From: Flavobacteriaceae bacterium
GTDB lineage: Bacteria > Bacteroidota > Bacteroidia > Flavobacteriales > Flavobacteriaceae
NCBI GenBank assembly: GCA_018402385.1
Contig: JAGYJA010000002.1
Location: forward strand, 248,001-312,000
Reading direction: 5' to 3'
DNA: 64,000 nucleotides
The notes beneath the pieces are model-generated. The model was not told the origin of the DNA, did not search any database, and saw nothing but the letters and a program-made list of their open reading frames with translations. Each line of letters opens with the position of its first letter. Position 1 is the first letter of the stretch. The position numbers were made by a program, and so were the translations under genes. Below are positions 49,969 to 59,700 of the stretch, in pieces.

Positions 49969-51887
49969 TTTAAAAGTTTTAGTAAAAACATTTCAATAGC
50001 GAGAAAAAACAAAGCAAAAATAACAAACCATTTCCAAAAATCACGCACATTGCTATCTTCTGCAAGTTTTTCAAAAACACTATCAAGGCTATTAAAGTTT
50101 GTGGTTCCGGTCCAGTTTGCGGCATTCATATAATTTAAGATGCTTTCAGATCTTAAGTAATTATAGCTCACACTTTGTAATTTTTTGTCTTTATCATAAA
50201 CACCATAGATACCTGCTTTTTCAGGTTGATCTGTGGTTGTAATCATAACCTTGTTACTACTATTTCGCTGTAGCGGAATAAAATTAACTGTTTCACTTTT
50301 CAAATTCAAAATATGGTCTTGAGGCAATGAAACCGAAACTGCAAATTCATTTTGACCTCCAATGTTGTAATACAAGTCAGGAAGGGGTAAACTCTGCTTG
50401 GCGATGCGATAAAAGGTGGGGACAACTAAAGGCGAATTTGTAAAATTTGAATTTTCTGTACTCAATGAACCTGTGAAAATAAAGAGACGCTCATTTTGAA
50501 TCAAAAAGTCTGTATTATCCTGAAATGAAAGAATGGGTGTGTGCTTTCGCGAAAGCGAAAAATGACTCCCCACTGTGGGGTATTGAAAATTTGTAACCTG
50601 GTCCTCAAAAACATTTTGATAGATGGGGTGGGAAAAATGAATGGTGGTTATTTGCTTTTCGGAAGTTGATGAACTTGAGATTGTACCTAAATTCAATTGA
50701 GAGAAAAAGGTGTTATAACTCGATGTGTTACTTTGAATTGATGGAATGACCACAAGAGTTCCACCGTTTTCAACAAATGAGTTTAATGCGTTTTTCAAAA
50801 CCGTGTTGATTTCTTCAAGTTGATTAAGTACAATGGTATTTTGTTCCTGCAGGATGTTGAAGTCCAGTTGGTTTAACTGTTGTGAGGTAAAATCAAACTC
50901 ATCTGAAGTATAGATTTTTCTTAGGAAACCATCGTTACCCTGATGAATTGCTAAAACCTTAATTTTATCTTTTTCATTGATATTGAAGAAAAATTCATTA
51001 TCAAAAAGAAGTGACTGGTCTGTAATTGAAACAGTCCCTTCAAAGTTTGTGTCTTCAATTTCAAAAGTTGCTGTTGCCGAAGTATTTTTTTGGATTGCAT
51101 TAGAGGTTCTTGCGATGAGTTCGCCTTGTTTGTACAATGCAATTGGAACATTTTCCTCTGCTTCGCCATAGTTTGACAATAAAACACTCAATTCAAGACT
51201 GGATGAATTTACACTTGAGATATAAACACTATCTATCGAAAGATTATTTGTATTTGAAGGCTTTAGCTGCACTGTAGAGATATTGAGGTTGCTTTTGCTC
51301 AAGTCTGGAAAGTTTTCTTGCCCTTGAAAGTCTGAGATCCATACGAGATTTTTGAGGGTTGTTTGATCATTAGAAAAAAAGCTTTCGGCTTTGAGCAGCG
51401 TTTCCTGGAGAGATAATGAATTTGAGCTGTATGAAAGATCCAGAATGTCATTTTTAAAATCTGCAATTGCCGTTTGTTGTGTTTCTGTACTGTTTGTAAA
51501 CCAGCTGAGTTCTTCAGGAATATTTGTGTTTTTAAAAAGCTGTTGAGTGGCTGTTTTTAGCATTTCGCCTTGAGCGCCTTTTGCTTGTAAACTCAATGAA
51601 TTGTCAATATAAACAACGGTTTCACTTTGAGCTGTTGCATCTGTTTTTGAGGTGCTGTAAGGTTGTGCAAAAGCCAAAATAATACAAGCCAGCGCAAACA
51701 GTCTCGATAAAAGGACGAGCCACTTTTTGAGTTGAGAGCTTTTTCGGGTTTGAAGGGTAACTTCTTTTAAAAACTTGAGATTAGTAAAGGGTGTTTTTTG
51801 AAATTTTCTAAGTTGGAATAAATGAACAATAATAGGAATTACAAGTAAAAGAAGGGCAAAGAGTAATTCAGGGTTTTTAAATTGCAT
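49965..51887 (-). CDS. BatA/aerotolerance-type membrane protein with vWA-like domain
   Basis: A 640-residue inner-membrane protein. The N terminus MQFKNPELLFALLLLVIPI with LFQLRKFQKTPFTNLKFLKE is the BatA N-terminal domain; a second helix (about 58-76) precedes a von Willebrand A-like region with VVYIDNSLSLQAKGAQG in place of the DxSxS metal-site motif (DNSLS). A large periplasmic part and a final membrane helix (about 618-636) follow. Related proteins are called aerotolerance regulators without proof. It overlaps the dihydroorotase-like gene by 4 bp and lies 59 bp downstream of the LETM1-like gene. Confidence 0.85.
   Translation of the reverse strand: MQFKNPELLFALLLLVIPIIVHLFQLRKFQKTPFTNLKFLKEVTLQTRKSSQLKKWLVLLSRLFALACIILAFAQPYSTSKTDATAQSETVVYIDNSLSLQAKGAQGEMLKTATQQLFKNTNIPEELSWFTNSTETQQTAIADFKNDILDLSYSSNSLSLQETLLKAESFFSNDQTTLKNLVWISDFQGQENFPDLSKSNLNISTVQLKPSNTNNLSIDSVYISSVNSSSLELSVLLSNYGEAEENVPIALYKQGELIARTSNAIQKNTSATATFEIEDTNFEGTVSITDQSLLFDNEFFFNINEKDKIKVLAIHQGNDGFLRKIYTSDEFDFTSQQLNQLDFNILQEQNTIVLNQLEEINTVLKNALNSFVENGGTLVVIPSIQSNTSSYNTFFSQLNLGTISSSSTSEKQITTIHFSHPIYQNVFEDQVTNFQYPTVGSHFSLSRKHTPILSFQDNTDFLIQNERLFIFTGSLSTENSNFTNSPLVVPTFYRIAKQSLPLPDLYYNIGGQNEFAVSVSLPQDHILNLKSETVNFIPLQRNSSNKVMITTTDQPEKAGIYGVYDKDKKLQSVSYNYLRSESILNYMNAANWTGTTNFNSLDSVFEKLAEDSNVRDFWKWFVIFALFFLAIEMFLLKLLK
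50543..50556. repeat. Palindrome GCTTTCGCGAAAGC
   Basis: Second perfect copy of the 14-bp palindrome found at 4824-4837, here inside the BatA-like coding sequence (encoding part of SLSRKH). See the separate finding on its distribution. Confidence 0.55.
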
Positions 51888-51946
51888 TTAAAAAAAGATT
51901 TTTCAAAGATAAAAATTGATATGTAAATAGTACTTAATTAAATCAA

Positions 51947-53149
51947 TTATTTTTTTGGAATTTTATTGTCATCAAAAGCACTTGGGAGCAATTGGGGAAT
52001 AAATTTAATCAACAAGGGAAGGAGCAAAGTGCCTCCCGGAAGTAAAAAAATGGTGAGTGACGGAACGGTTTTAAAAATGTCATATAATTGTTCTTTTACC
52101 ACATTCTTCTCTTCCTTGCTAAGTTCGGTAAACGTTGACTTTCCTAATAATCGCATTAATTCCTTACTTTGAGAAAGCTCTTTGGACAATCTGTTTTTAT
52201 TCCTTAATATAAGCAACTTCACAAGTTTTGAAGATTGTTTGTAAAACTGTTTTACAGGATGTGTGTATTGAAACAAATTGATTGTAGATTCATTTTCTTC
52301 AACAAAACTTTTGAGATTTTTAAAACTAGTAGTTGCAAAGGTTTCATCAAGTTCTAATTCCTTGCAGAGATTGTTAAGGAATTCTTTTTCAGAAAATTCT
52401 AGTTGTAAATCACTCCAGACGGCCAGTGAAGCCAAATCAAGAATATAAAATTTTTCTAAAATGTCTGTAAACAGGCTAAAGTCAATTTGCTCGAGTGCAG
52501 CTTTTGAGTTTTTAAAATATTTTGAATAGTGTGTTGATGCCTCAAACATATCAATGAGAAGCAGATCATATTTTGTTTTTTCAGTTTTTGTGAGTAATCC
52601 AAAAAAACAAGTTTGTAAAAGTGTTTCTTCAAGTAGCTGGGGATAATTGTTAAGCTGTTGGTTTGTTTTTATAAATTTTTGATAAGCGAGTACATCAAGA
52701 AATAAAAGGGCGTTTGTCATTATATGGTCAAAATTTTGTTTTTCGACACTTTTGTTTTTTTCTATACGTTTTGCAAGGGTAAGTTCTAGTTTTCTAGATT
52801 CGCTTGATTTAAAATTTAATTTCGGAAGTAAGGAGCGTTTTTGCTCGTTTAATTTTGAGTAAAAAAGGTTCAAATGTATGATACATTCATTATAATTTGA
52901 ATTTGGGAAGTGTTTAAAATAGACAAAAAAGAAAGCCTGCAACAGGTTAACTTTGGCAATTTCTTCTTCGGTTAATTCAACAGATACAGTTTCAATTTCA
53001 ATTAGTGTATTTACAGAAAAACCATAGATAAATCCATTTTTTCTGAGGTTATCATAAAAATCTATTTCGGTATTAAAGGGAAAGTTTGCCTTGGACTTTC
53101 CTAAAATAAAAATATATTTGTCAATCCAACCGGAAGATGAAGGGTTCAT
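51947..53149 (-). CDS. LETM1-related protein
   Basis: A 400-residue protein whose C terminus resembles LETM1 domains: KELSQSKELMRLLGKSTFTE, then KEQLYDIFKTVPSLTIFLLPGG and LLPLLIKFIPQLLPSAF. The long N-terminal part is helical and has no recognised domain. Start ATG 53149 gives MNPSSSGWIDKYIFILGK; the in-frame TTG at 53176 adds nine residues. In the NCBI naming system relatives are called LETM1-related biofilm-associated protein, a name I recall but cannot verify. Membrane insertion by the hydrophobic C-terminal segment is likely. Confidence 0.85.
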   Translation of the reverse strand: MNPSSSGWIDKYIFILGKSKANFPFNTEIDFYDNLRKNGFIYGFSVNTLIEIETVSVELTEEEIAKVNLLQAFFFVYFKHFPNSNYNECIIHLNLFYSKLNEQKRSLLPKLNFKSSESRKLELTLAKRIEKNKSVEKQNFDHIMTNALLFLDVLAYQKFIKTNQQLNNYPQLLEETLLQTCFFGLLTKTEKTKYDLLLIDMFEASTHYSKYFKNSKAALEQIDFSLFTDILEKFYILDLASLAVWSDLQLEFSEKEFLNNLCKELELDETFATTSFKNLKSFVEENESTINLFQYTHPVKQFYKQSSKLVKLLILRNKNRLSKELSQSKELMRLLGKSTFTELSKEEKNVVKEQLYDIFKTVPSLTIFLLPGGTLLLPLLIKFIPQLLPSAFDDNKIPKK

Positions 53150-53287
53150 AAAATAGTTTGTAGTGCTTTTTTGCAAATTTACATCTAAAGTTTATGAAAT
53201 AGTCTTCAAATATTGTCTATTTTTGGGCGTTATTAAGAGAACAGGTTAATTTTAATAAAATTTCTTTTCAATTATAAATTTAATTAT

Positions 53288-53995
53288 ATGAACAAAAAAA
53301 GTATCGTTTCAATAGCAGCAGTTGTTTGTTTGTTTGTTGTAACACCTTTCCTTATTTCAGGTGATCATCTGGATGCACCCGGTGTTACCGGAACAAGCTC
53401 AGATATTACCGGCTTTTATGCTTTTGAAGGCGAAAATCCAAATAATATTGTTTTGATTGCAAATTTGCAAGGTTTTTTACCTCCGGGAACAGCAACAGTC
53501 AATGCGGCTTTTGATGAAGATGTTTTGATTGAATTCAATATCGATACAAATGGAAATCTTTCTGAAGATTTGGTCATTCAAGCTATTAAAAGAGGGGATA
53601 CCATGTATTTCTTTGGACCTATTGTTCCTAATTCAACAGGTCTTCAAAGTGAAATTGCCACTTTTGCACCAGAGGATAGAAAAGGAAAAGTAGCCATTTC
53701 AGAAGGAATAACAGATGCTGAAGCAATTGTTTCTGAAACCAATGGAATGAAGTTTTTTGCAGGACCACGTGACGACCCTTTCTTTTTTGATTTAAATCGT
53801 TTCAATTCCATTGTACTTGAAGAAGTTTCCGGCTTTAATGCAGAAGGAGAAGATACTTTTGCAGGTAGTAATGTTTTGACAATAGCTGTTGAACTTCCCA
53901 AGTCAATGTTGGGTGCAGGTGCTGTTGGGGCAAATCCATTTGAACCCACAACGCCCGTTTATTCAATGTGGGTAGAATCAAAAAGAAAACAATAA
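53288..53995 (+). CDS. DUF4331 protein, N-terminal half
   Basis: A 235-residue exported protein with a signal peptide (KKSIVSIAAVVCLFVVTPFL). The mature sequence starts SGDHLDAPGVTGTSSDITGF, the Asp-rich beginning of DUF4331 proteins (usually SSHREAP-like), and ends at YSMWVESKRKQ where longer family members continue. Only about the first half of a full-length DUF4331 domain (about 450-480 residues in the forms I recall) is present; the second half appears to be encoded by the next gene, 3 bp downstream. The function of DUF4331 is unknown. Confidence 0.82.
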   Translation: MNKKSIVSIAAVVCLFVVTPFLISGDHLDAPGVTGTSSDITGFYAFEGENPNNIVLIANLQGFLPPGTATVNAAFDEDVLIEFNIDTNGNLSEDLVIQAIKRGDTMYFFGPIVPNSTGLQSEIATFAPEDRKGKVAISEGITDAEAIVSETNGMKFFAGPRDDPFFFDLNRFNSIVLEEVSGFNAEGEDTFAGSNVLTIAVELPKSMLGAGAVGANPFEPTTPVYSMWVESKRKQ

Positions 53996-54019
53996 AAATT
54001 GAAAAATAATAGAATACCA

Positions 54020-54700
54020 ATGAAGAAATTACTTTATATAAGTTTTATAGTTTTAACTACAGTGCTCTTTGTACAATGTAGTGAAGATGATAACGATAAT
54101 ATTATCGATCCCGAAGCAACTTGTGAAGACGGAATTCAAAATGGCGACGAAACCGGAATTGATTGTGGTGGCAGTTGTGACAACTCATGTGAAGATGATC
54201 CTGAAGGTATTGATTTCTCCGGAGTTTTCATACAGGAGGATCAAGTGGGGAGACCTGCCATATCAAGAGTTTTTGTAACTGAAGGCTTGAGAGATGATTA
54301 TAATACAACTATTCCTTCAGAAATGACAGCTGCTTTTCAAGCAGATATGTTAAATAACCTGATGCTTTTAAACCCTGATTTTGATGGAACTGTTGAGGAA
54401 CCACTAGGTAATGGTCTTGGACAGAATTCAGTAGAATTTACAACATTTTTATCAAGAGATGTCCTGTGGGTTGCTCAATCTGGTCCAGCTACTTTTTATG
54501 ATGGAAATCAAATTTTAACCGGAAGAAAACTGGGTGATGATGTTATGGACTTTCACTTGTTACTCCTTTTTGGAGGACCTGATTTTGAAAACCCATTATT
54601 CAATGGAACAGGTGAAGACCCTTTACTTATAAGTGATGGAGTGGATGCAAATGACAAGCCGTTTTTAACGAGCTTCCCTTATGTAGCTCCACCGTTCTAA
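54020..54700 (+). CDS. DUF4331 C-terminal-half lipoprotein with Cys-rich insert
   Basis: A 226-residue lipoprotein. The ATG at 54020 gives MKKLLYISFIVLTTVLFVQC with the acceptor Cys in FVQC; an in-frame start at 53999 adds seven residues. After a Cys-rich EDGIQNGDETGIDCGG motif (metal-binding motif seen in many flavobacterial secreted proteins) the sequence QVGRPAISRVFVTEGLRDDY and the ending DGVDANDKPFLTSFPYVAPP match the C-terminal half of DUF4331. With the upstream gene it forms a two-gene unit ended by the terminator at 54723. Confidence 0.82.
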   Translation: MKKLLYISFIVLTTVLFVQCSEDDNDNIIDPEATCEDGIQNGDETGIDCGGSCDNSCEDDPEGIDFSGVFIQEDQVGRPAISRVFVTEGLRDDYNTTIPSEMTAAFQADMLNNLMLLNPDFDGTVEEPLGNGLGQNSVEFTTFLSRDVLWVAQSGPATFYDGNQILTGRKLGDDVMDFHLLLLFGGPDFENPLFNGTGEDPLLISDGVDANDKPFLTSFPYVAPPF

Positions 54701-54722
54701 AGAACTAATAATAATTTTTTTG

Positions 54723-54758
54723 AAACTGCTTAAATTTCTCAATATAAGCAGTTTTTTT
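54723..54758 (+). terminator. Terminator after the DUF4331 pair
   Basis: A 10-bp stem AAACTGCTTA / TAAGCAGTTT with a 12-base loop, followed by TTTT. It lies 23 bp after the stop codon of the second DUF4331 gene. Confidence 0.8.
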
Positions 54759-54928
54759 GCATAAAAACCAAAGCTTATTATTCTTCGTATATAAAGTAGT
54801 TAGTTAGTTTATGTAAAGGGGTTGTTTCCTTTACATGATTATTGTTAGAACCGGTAATGGTTAACTGGTTTTTTCAGAGTTTTTTTGTTAGTGGAAACGC
54901 CCGTGATATTTTACGGGCGTTTTTTTTT
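54759..54928 (+). ncRNA. Candidate small RNA between two terminators
   Basis: A 170-base stretch without a gene that follows one intrinsic terminator and ends with another, stronger one (54895-54928). It contains a 9-bp hairpin ATGTAAAGG / CCTTTACAT (54811-54836) and a shorter wobble-containing hairpin near 54850. Two terminators in a row could instead be tandem back-up. No TAnnTTTG promoter is clear. The longest ORF is only nine codons. Confidence 0.3.
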
Positions 54929-54930
54929 GT
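54895..54930 (+). terminator. Strong terminator ending the candidate small RNA
   Basis: A 10-bp G+C-rich stem AAACGCCCGT / ACGGGCGTTT with an 8-base loop and a run of at least eight T afterwards. Its position, far from the previous coding end, suggests a separate transcript ends here. Confidence 0.82.
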
Positions 54931-55088
54931 CTCAACATTAATAAAATTTTCTTCGATTTTTTCTTCATCCCTCTATATTTATAGAAGACTCACGACATGA
55001 TAAGTTTTTAATACCTGTCAGGACTATTTAGTTATAATTTGAATAATTATGAATTTAATAATTTATCATTCTACGATAGGTATAACAA

Positions 55089-55118
55089 AAAACGCCAATG
55101 AATTTTCAAAGGCGTTTT
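55089..55118 (-). terminator. Terminator after the anti-sigma gene
   Basis: An 8-bp stem AAAACGCC / GGCGTTTT, with a T run on the minus strand (from the A run at 55085-55092). It lies 52 bp beyond the anti-sigma stop codon and ends that operon. Confidence 0.65.
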
Positions 55119-55169
55119 ATTAAAATTGTTCAGATTGAGGTTCTTTTTAGTCTATTTTGACAAGGTTTT

Positions 55170-55958
55170 CTAAATCACTCCCAGCGTGTATAATTGTTCT
55201 AATGTGGGTGTAGTGCTTCCACCGGCCGGTTCAAGTGTGATTCCAAAACCTTCACTTTCAGGGATGTCCTGTAATACAAATACTTTATTCTCAATAGTAA
55301 CAAAGTCGTCGAGAAGACCAATACTGGTGGGTGTAAGCGGATCCATTTTAAGGGACCAAACTTGATAAACCATTCCTTCAGGAGGTTCAGGTAGGCCTCT
55401 TGCGTCCAAATGCACTGTTTGAGTGTTTTGGTTATAAAATACTTTTGCAAAGGCTTCAGGAGCTACAGGTGCATGCCCCGGAAGGTTTATTGCTTTAATG
55501 TCTTTATCTCTTAGGATATTGAGAAGCGATTCTGTTTCAGCGAGACTTTCTTCAGTTGAAATGATTTTTTCCAGTAATTCCTGATTTTCTTTTTGGTTTT
55601 CAACCAGTTCATTTTGTAATGAAGCGTTTTGGTTAAACATCCAAAATAAACCAATCAATAATAAGACAGATGCTGCCCATCCAATAATTGCGGACCAGTT
55701 TGTGGTTTTATCTGTTTCTAAACGTTTTACTTTACTACTAAATATTTTAGTGTTTATTGAATCCCAAACATTTGTTGAAACAGGTGGAGCAACTTCTTCA
55801 GCAAGCAATTTTAATGTTGCTTCAATTTTTTCAACCTCTTCTTTTACTTCCGGATATTTTTCCATAGCAGCAATAATCTCTTTATTTTCGGCTTCTGATA
55901 GCGTGCCGTAAACAAAAAGTTCTAAGTTTCCTGATGCTATGTAATCTTGTGCGTTCAT
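55170..55958 (-). CDS. Anti-sigma factor (RskA-like)
   Basis: A 262-residue single-pass membrane protein. The N-terminal cytosolic part (MNAQDYIASGNLELFVYGTL and EIEATLKLLAEEVAPP) is the sigma-binding region; a membrane helix follows (about 87-107); then a coiled-coil segment (about 108-150) and an RskA-type C-terminal domain with PGHAPVAPEAFAKVFYNQ, GLPEPPEGMVYQVWSL and GFGITLEPAGGSTTPT. It has no zinc-finger cysteines. It starts 1 bp after the end of the sigma gene, so the two are coupled. It probably keeps the sigma factor inactive until an envelope signal. Confidence 0.9.
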   Translation of the reverse strand: MNAQDYIASGNLELFVYGTLSEAENKEIIAAMEKYPEVKEEVEKIEATLKLLAEEVAPPVSTNVWDSINTKIFSSKVKRLETDKTTNWSAIIGWAASVLLLIGLFWMFNQNASLQNELVENQKENQELLEKIISTEESLAETESLLNILRDKDIKAINLPGHAPVAPEAFAKVFYNQNTQTVHLDARGLPEPPEGMVYQVWSLKMDPLTPTSIGLLDDFVTIENKVFVLQDIPESEGFGITLEPAGGSTTPTLEQLYTLGVI

Positions 55959-55959
55959 A

Positions 55960-56490
55960 CTATTCTCCCATTGAATTACGAAGGGATTTTAAACAATTCC
56001 TATTTCTTGTTTTGATAGTTCCCAAGGGAATATCGAGTTTTTCTGAGGCTTCAACCTGGGTAAATCCTTTAAAATAAAGTAAGTCTATTACTTTTCTACA
56101 TAAGGGTTCAAGTGCTTTCACAAATGTTCTTAAACCAATTGTATCTGTTGTTTGATTTAAATTTGTTTGATCCTCAAGTATATGTACGAAATTATCTGCG
56201 TCTAAGTTTTTCTTTGAGTTTTTAAAAGATTTAGACCTTAATTTATCAATTGCAGCATTACGCGCTATGTTTAAAATCCAGGTAAAGAACCTGCCTTTAC
56301 TTGAGGAGTAAGTGGATGATTTTTCCCAAATTTTGATAAAAACATCTTGTAAAACTTCTTCGGCTAGATCAGTATCCAGTAAAATATTATAGATAATACC
56401 GTAGGTGCTTTCAGAGTACATTTCATATAATTTTGAAAAGGCTCTTTGATCACGATTTTGAAGTAAAACTATTAATTCGTCTGGCTGCAT
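55960..56490 (-). CDS. ECF-type sigma factor, paired with the anti-sigma
   Basis: A 176-residue sigma-70-family factor. Region 2 is FSKLYEMYSESTYGIIYNIL with AEEVLQDVFIKIWEKS and FFTWILNIARNAAIDKLRSK; region 4 is LEPLCRKVIDLLYFKGFTQ with the helix-turn-helix VEASEKLDIPLGTIKTRNRN. The start is ATG at 56490. It is the first gene of the sigma/anti-sigma pair and, read together with the RskA-like protein, is likely to be activated by envelope stress. DUF4331 genes lie just beyond. Confidence 0.92.
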   Translation of the reverse strand: MQPDELIVLLQNRDQRAFSKLYEMYSESTYGIIYNILLDTDLAEEVLQDVFIKIWEKSSTYSSSKGRFFTWILNIARNAAIDKLRSKSFKNSKKNLDADNFVHILEDQTNLNQTTDTIGLRTFVKALEPLCRKVIDLLYFKGFTQVEASEKLDIPLGTIKTRNRNCLKSLRNSMGE

Positions 56491-56794
56491 TGATATTTAA
56501 AAACTTTGAAGGGCTAATCTAACAAAAATTATTTGATTTTAATGTTAATATATAGTTGGTGAATTAAAACCAAAACTTTTAAAAAATAGCATTTTATCGA
56601 AAAAACGAGCAACATGTCGATAAAATAATGATTATTTTAGTATTATTGGCGCTCAAACATTTATTGAAAAATAATTCAAACCTTTTATTGCTTCAAAACA
56701 TACTTTATATTTGGACAATTATCTGTAATGATGACATTTCAAAAAAATACCGATGTATGTGTATATTCTTAACACCAACTTTAAATCTTAACTC
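56491..56794. other. Intergenic region between the sigma gene and the M36 gene
   Basis: A 304-bp divergent promoter region. The rightward gene has TATATTTG at 56706-56713 (exact -7 element) with a T-rich -33 region (TTTT at 56683-56686, 19 bases upstream). The leader to the M36 ATG is about 75 bases. No clear promoter for the sigma gene and no RNA gene is seen. Confidence 0.4.
56706..56713 (+). promoter_or_regulatory. -7 promoter element for the M36 protease gene
   Basis: TATATTTG matches TAnnTTTG exactly, 81 bases before the ATG at 56795. TTTT at 56683-56686 could serve as the -33 element at 19-base spacing. Confidence 0.4.
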
Positions 56795-59700
56795 ATGAGA
56801 CAAAAACTTACCTTCTTATTGCTATTGGCAATAGTATCTACTAATTTATCTTTTGGACAAAGCTTTAATCAACTTATTGATAAAGAGCTTCAAAGACTTA
56901 CTCACGAAAAAAAAATAACTGAAAGCGATGCTTCCTGGTTTGTGACAAGTGAACATGTGAGCAGAACAAGTGGAACGCATCACGTTTATTTTAGACAATT
57001 ATTAAATGGTCTTGAAGTAAACGGTACTGAATCAAGTATTCATATTAATTCAGACGGAAGTATTCTGACTAAGCACTTAAATTTTATTGATAACGCTAAT
57101 CAAAGACAGCAAAGTGGAATTGCGCCTGGATTATCAGCAATTCAAGCTGTGGAGGCTGCTGCTTCCAAATTGGGCTACACTTTTGAAGAGAATCTTTTCG
57201 TCATTGAAAAAAAGGCCGGAGTAAATCAGGAGACACTTCTTAGCAAAGGAGGCATCTCTATTAGTGAAATACCTGCAAAACTTTCTTATCACAAGCAAGA
57301 AGATGGAACCATCAAACTTGTTTGGGATTTATCAATAGAACATACTTCAAAACTAGAATGGTACAGTTTAAAAGTGGATGCAAATTCCGGTGAAATTTTA
57401 GATAAAATCAACTGGACAGTTTCTTGTAATCTAACTCATAATCACAATGAACATGAGCATACAGCCCACAATTCATATAACGAAAGCCCAATGGGCACTT
57501 ATAATGAATCAAATGCACTTTTAACGGGTAGTTATCGCGTTTTTGCAATGCCTGTGGAAAGTCCCTATTTTGGCAGTAGAACCCTTGAAACAACGGCTGT
57601 AAATACAGTAGCTTCCCCCTTCGGATGGCATGATACAGATGGTGTCGTTGGTCCGGAATATACCGTTACAAGAGGAAATAATGCGAATGCTTATGAAGAT
57701 GGGGATAACCCCGGTTTTCAACCAGATGGTGGCGCTTCATTAATTTTTGACTATCCATTTAACCCAGTATATTCTGGAGGAGACCAGTCTGAAGCTGCAG
57801 CAATTACCAATTTATTTTACTGGAGTAATGTGATTCACGATATGATTTATTTATATGGATTTGATGAAGCAAGTGGTAATTTTCAAGCGAATAATTATGG
57901 CAATGGAGGTATAGGTAATGATTGGGTGAGATCAGAAGCACAAGATGGAAGCGGTACCTGTAATGCAAACTTTAGCACGCCGCCAGATGGTAGTCTTCCA
58001 AGAATGCAAATGTATGTTTGTGGTAGCCAAGATGGTGATTTTGACAACCTTGTTATCGTTCATGAATATGGACATGGAATTACCAACAGGTTAACCGGTG
58101 GCGCGGCCGCCGCAGGTTGTCTAGGAAACCAAGAACAAATGGGTGAAGGCTGGAGCGACTGGTATGGACTTTTGATGACCATGCAACCAGGTGATACCTC
58201 TACCGATGCCAGAGCAGTGGGAACATACCTTTTTGGACAAGGACCCGGAGGAAGCGGAATCAGACCTTTTCCTTATAGTACAGACTTGGGTGTAAATCCT
58301 CAAACTTATGATGATATTAAAACAGCAGCTGTTCCTCACGGTGTTGGCTCTGTTTGGTCTACAATGTTGTGGGAAATGACTTGGGGACTAATTGATGCCT
58401 ATGGATTTGATGCAGATATTTATAATGGTACTGGAGGAAATAATGTTGCACTTGCTCTTGTAACTGAAGCACTTAAACTACAACCTTGTAGTCCAGGTTT
58501 TGTTGACGGAAGAGATGCTATTTTAGCAGCAGATGTTTCGCTTTATGCTGGAGCAAACCAATGTATTATTTGGGATGCTTTTGCTAAAAGAGGATTGGGA
58601 GTGAGCGCAGATCAGGGGTCTTCAGGTAGTAGATCTGATGGCACAGAAGCTTTCGATACTCCTTCAGGAGTTGCAGATTTTTCTGCACCGGCTGATGTTT
58701 GTGAAGCTGTGGGTGTTTTAACTAATCTTGGAGGCGGTACTCCAACTGGAGGTGTTTACAGTGGTCCAGGAGTTACAGACGATGGAAATGGAACCACATT
58801 TACATTTGATCCTGTCGCTGCAGGAGTGGGTGTTCATACTATTACTTATGATGTACCGGCATCTTCTTGCGCCACCGCATCTTCTGCAAGTGATGATATC
58901 GAAGTCTTTGAAGCATTGATTGTTAGTTGTCAATCAAATATTATAGTTGACACAGATTCCGGAAGCTGTGGAGCTGTTGTAAATTATACACTACCATCTG
59001 GTGTTTCAGGATGTAGTTCAGAATTCTTAGAAAACTTTGATAGTGTAAGTACACCATTATTACCCACAGAATGGACCTTTACTCAGGATTCAGGATCAGA
59101 GATTACTTGGGCAACCACAAATTCAAGCTCAAGTTCATCACCCAATGCTGTTTTTGCAAATGATCCTGCCGGCGTCAATCTTTCTTCTTTGATTTCACCC
59201 GAAATTGAAATTGCAAGTACAGATGCACAACTTATTTTTAAAAATCAGTACCAGACTGAAAACACCTATGACGGGATGGTTTTAGAATATACACTTAATG
59301 GTGGTGCCACCTGGCAAGACATTCTTAATGGTGGAGGAAGTTTTGCAAGTGGTGGTTACAATGGTACTTTGAGTACTTGTTGTGGAAACCCCTTACCGGG
59401 AAGACAAGCCTGGACAGGAAATTCTGGTGGTTTTATCGATACAGTAGTAGATTTAAGTGCTTCTTTTGATGGTGAAACAGTCCAGTTTAGATGGAGAATG
59501 GGATCAGATAATATTGTATCGTCAACCGGTGTATGGCTTGATGATATACAAGTAGTGGGCATCTTCTCACCGGAACCAATAACAACTCAAATAGCCGGTC
59601 TAGCTTCGGGTGATGTTTTCCCTGTTGGAACAACAACTAATACATTTGAAATTGAGGACGGTGCCGGAAATATGATTACTTGTTCTTTTGATGTAACGGT

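Noticed and set aside
54723-55118. CRISPR-like or integron-like array in the hairpin-rich spacer
   Set aside because: The hairpins differ in sequence and are not regularly spaced; three of them are ordinary terminators.
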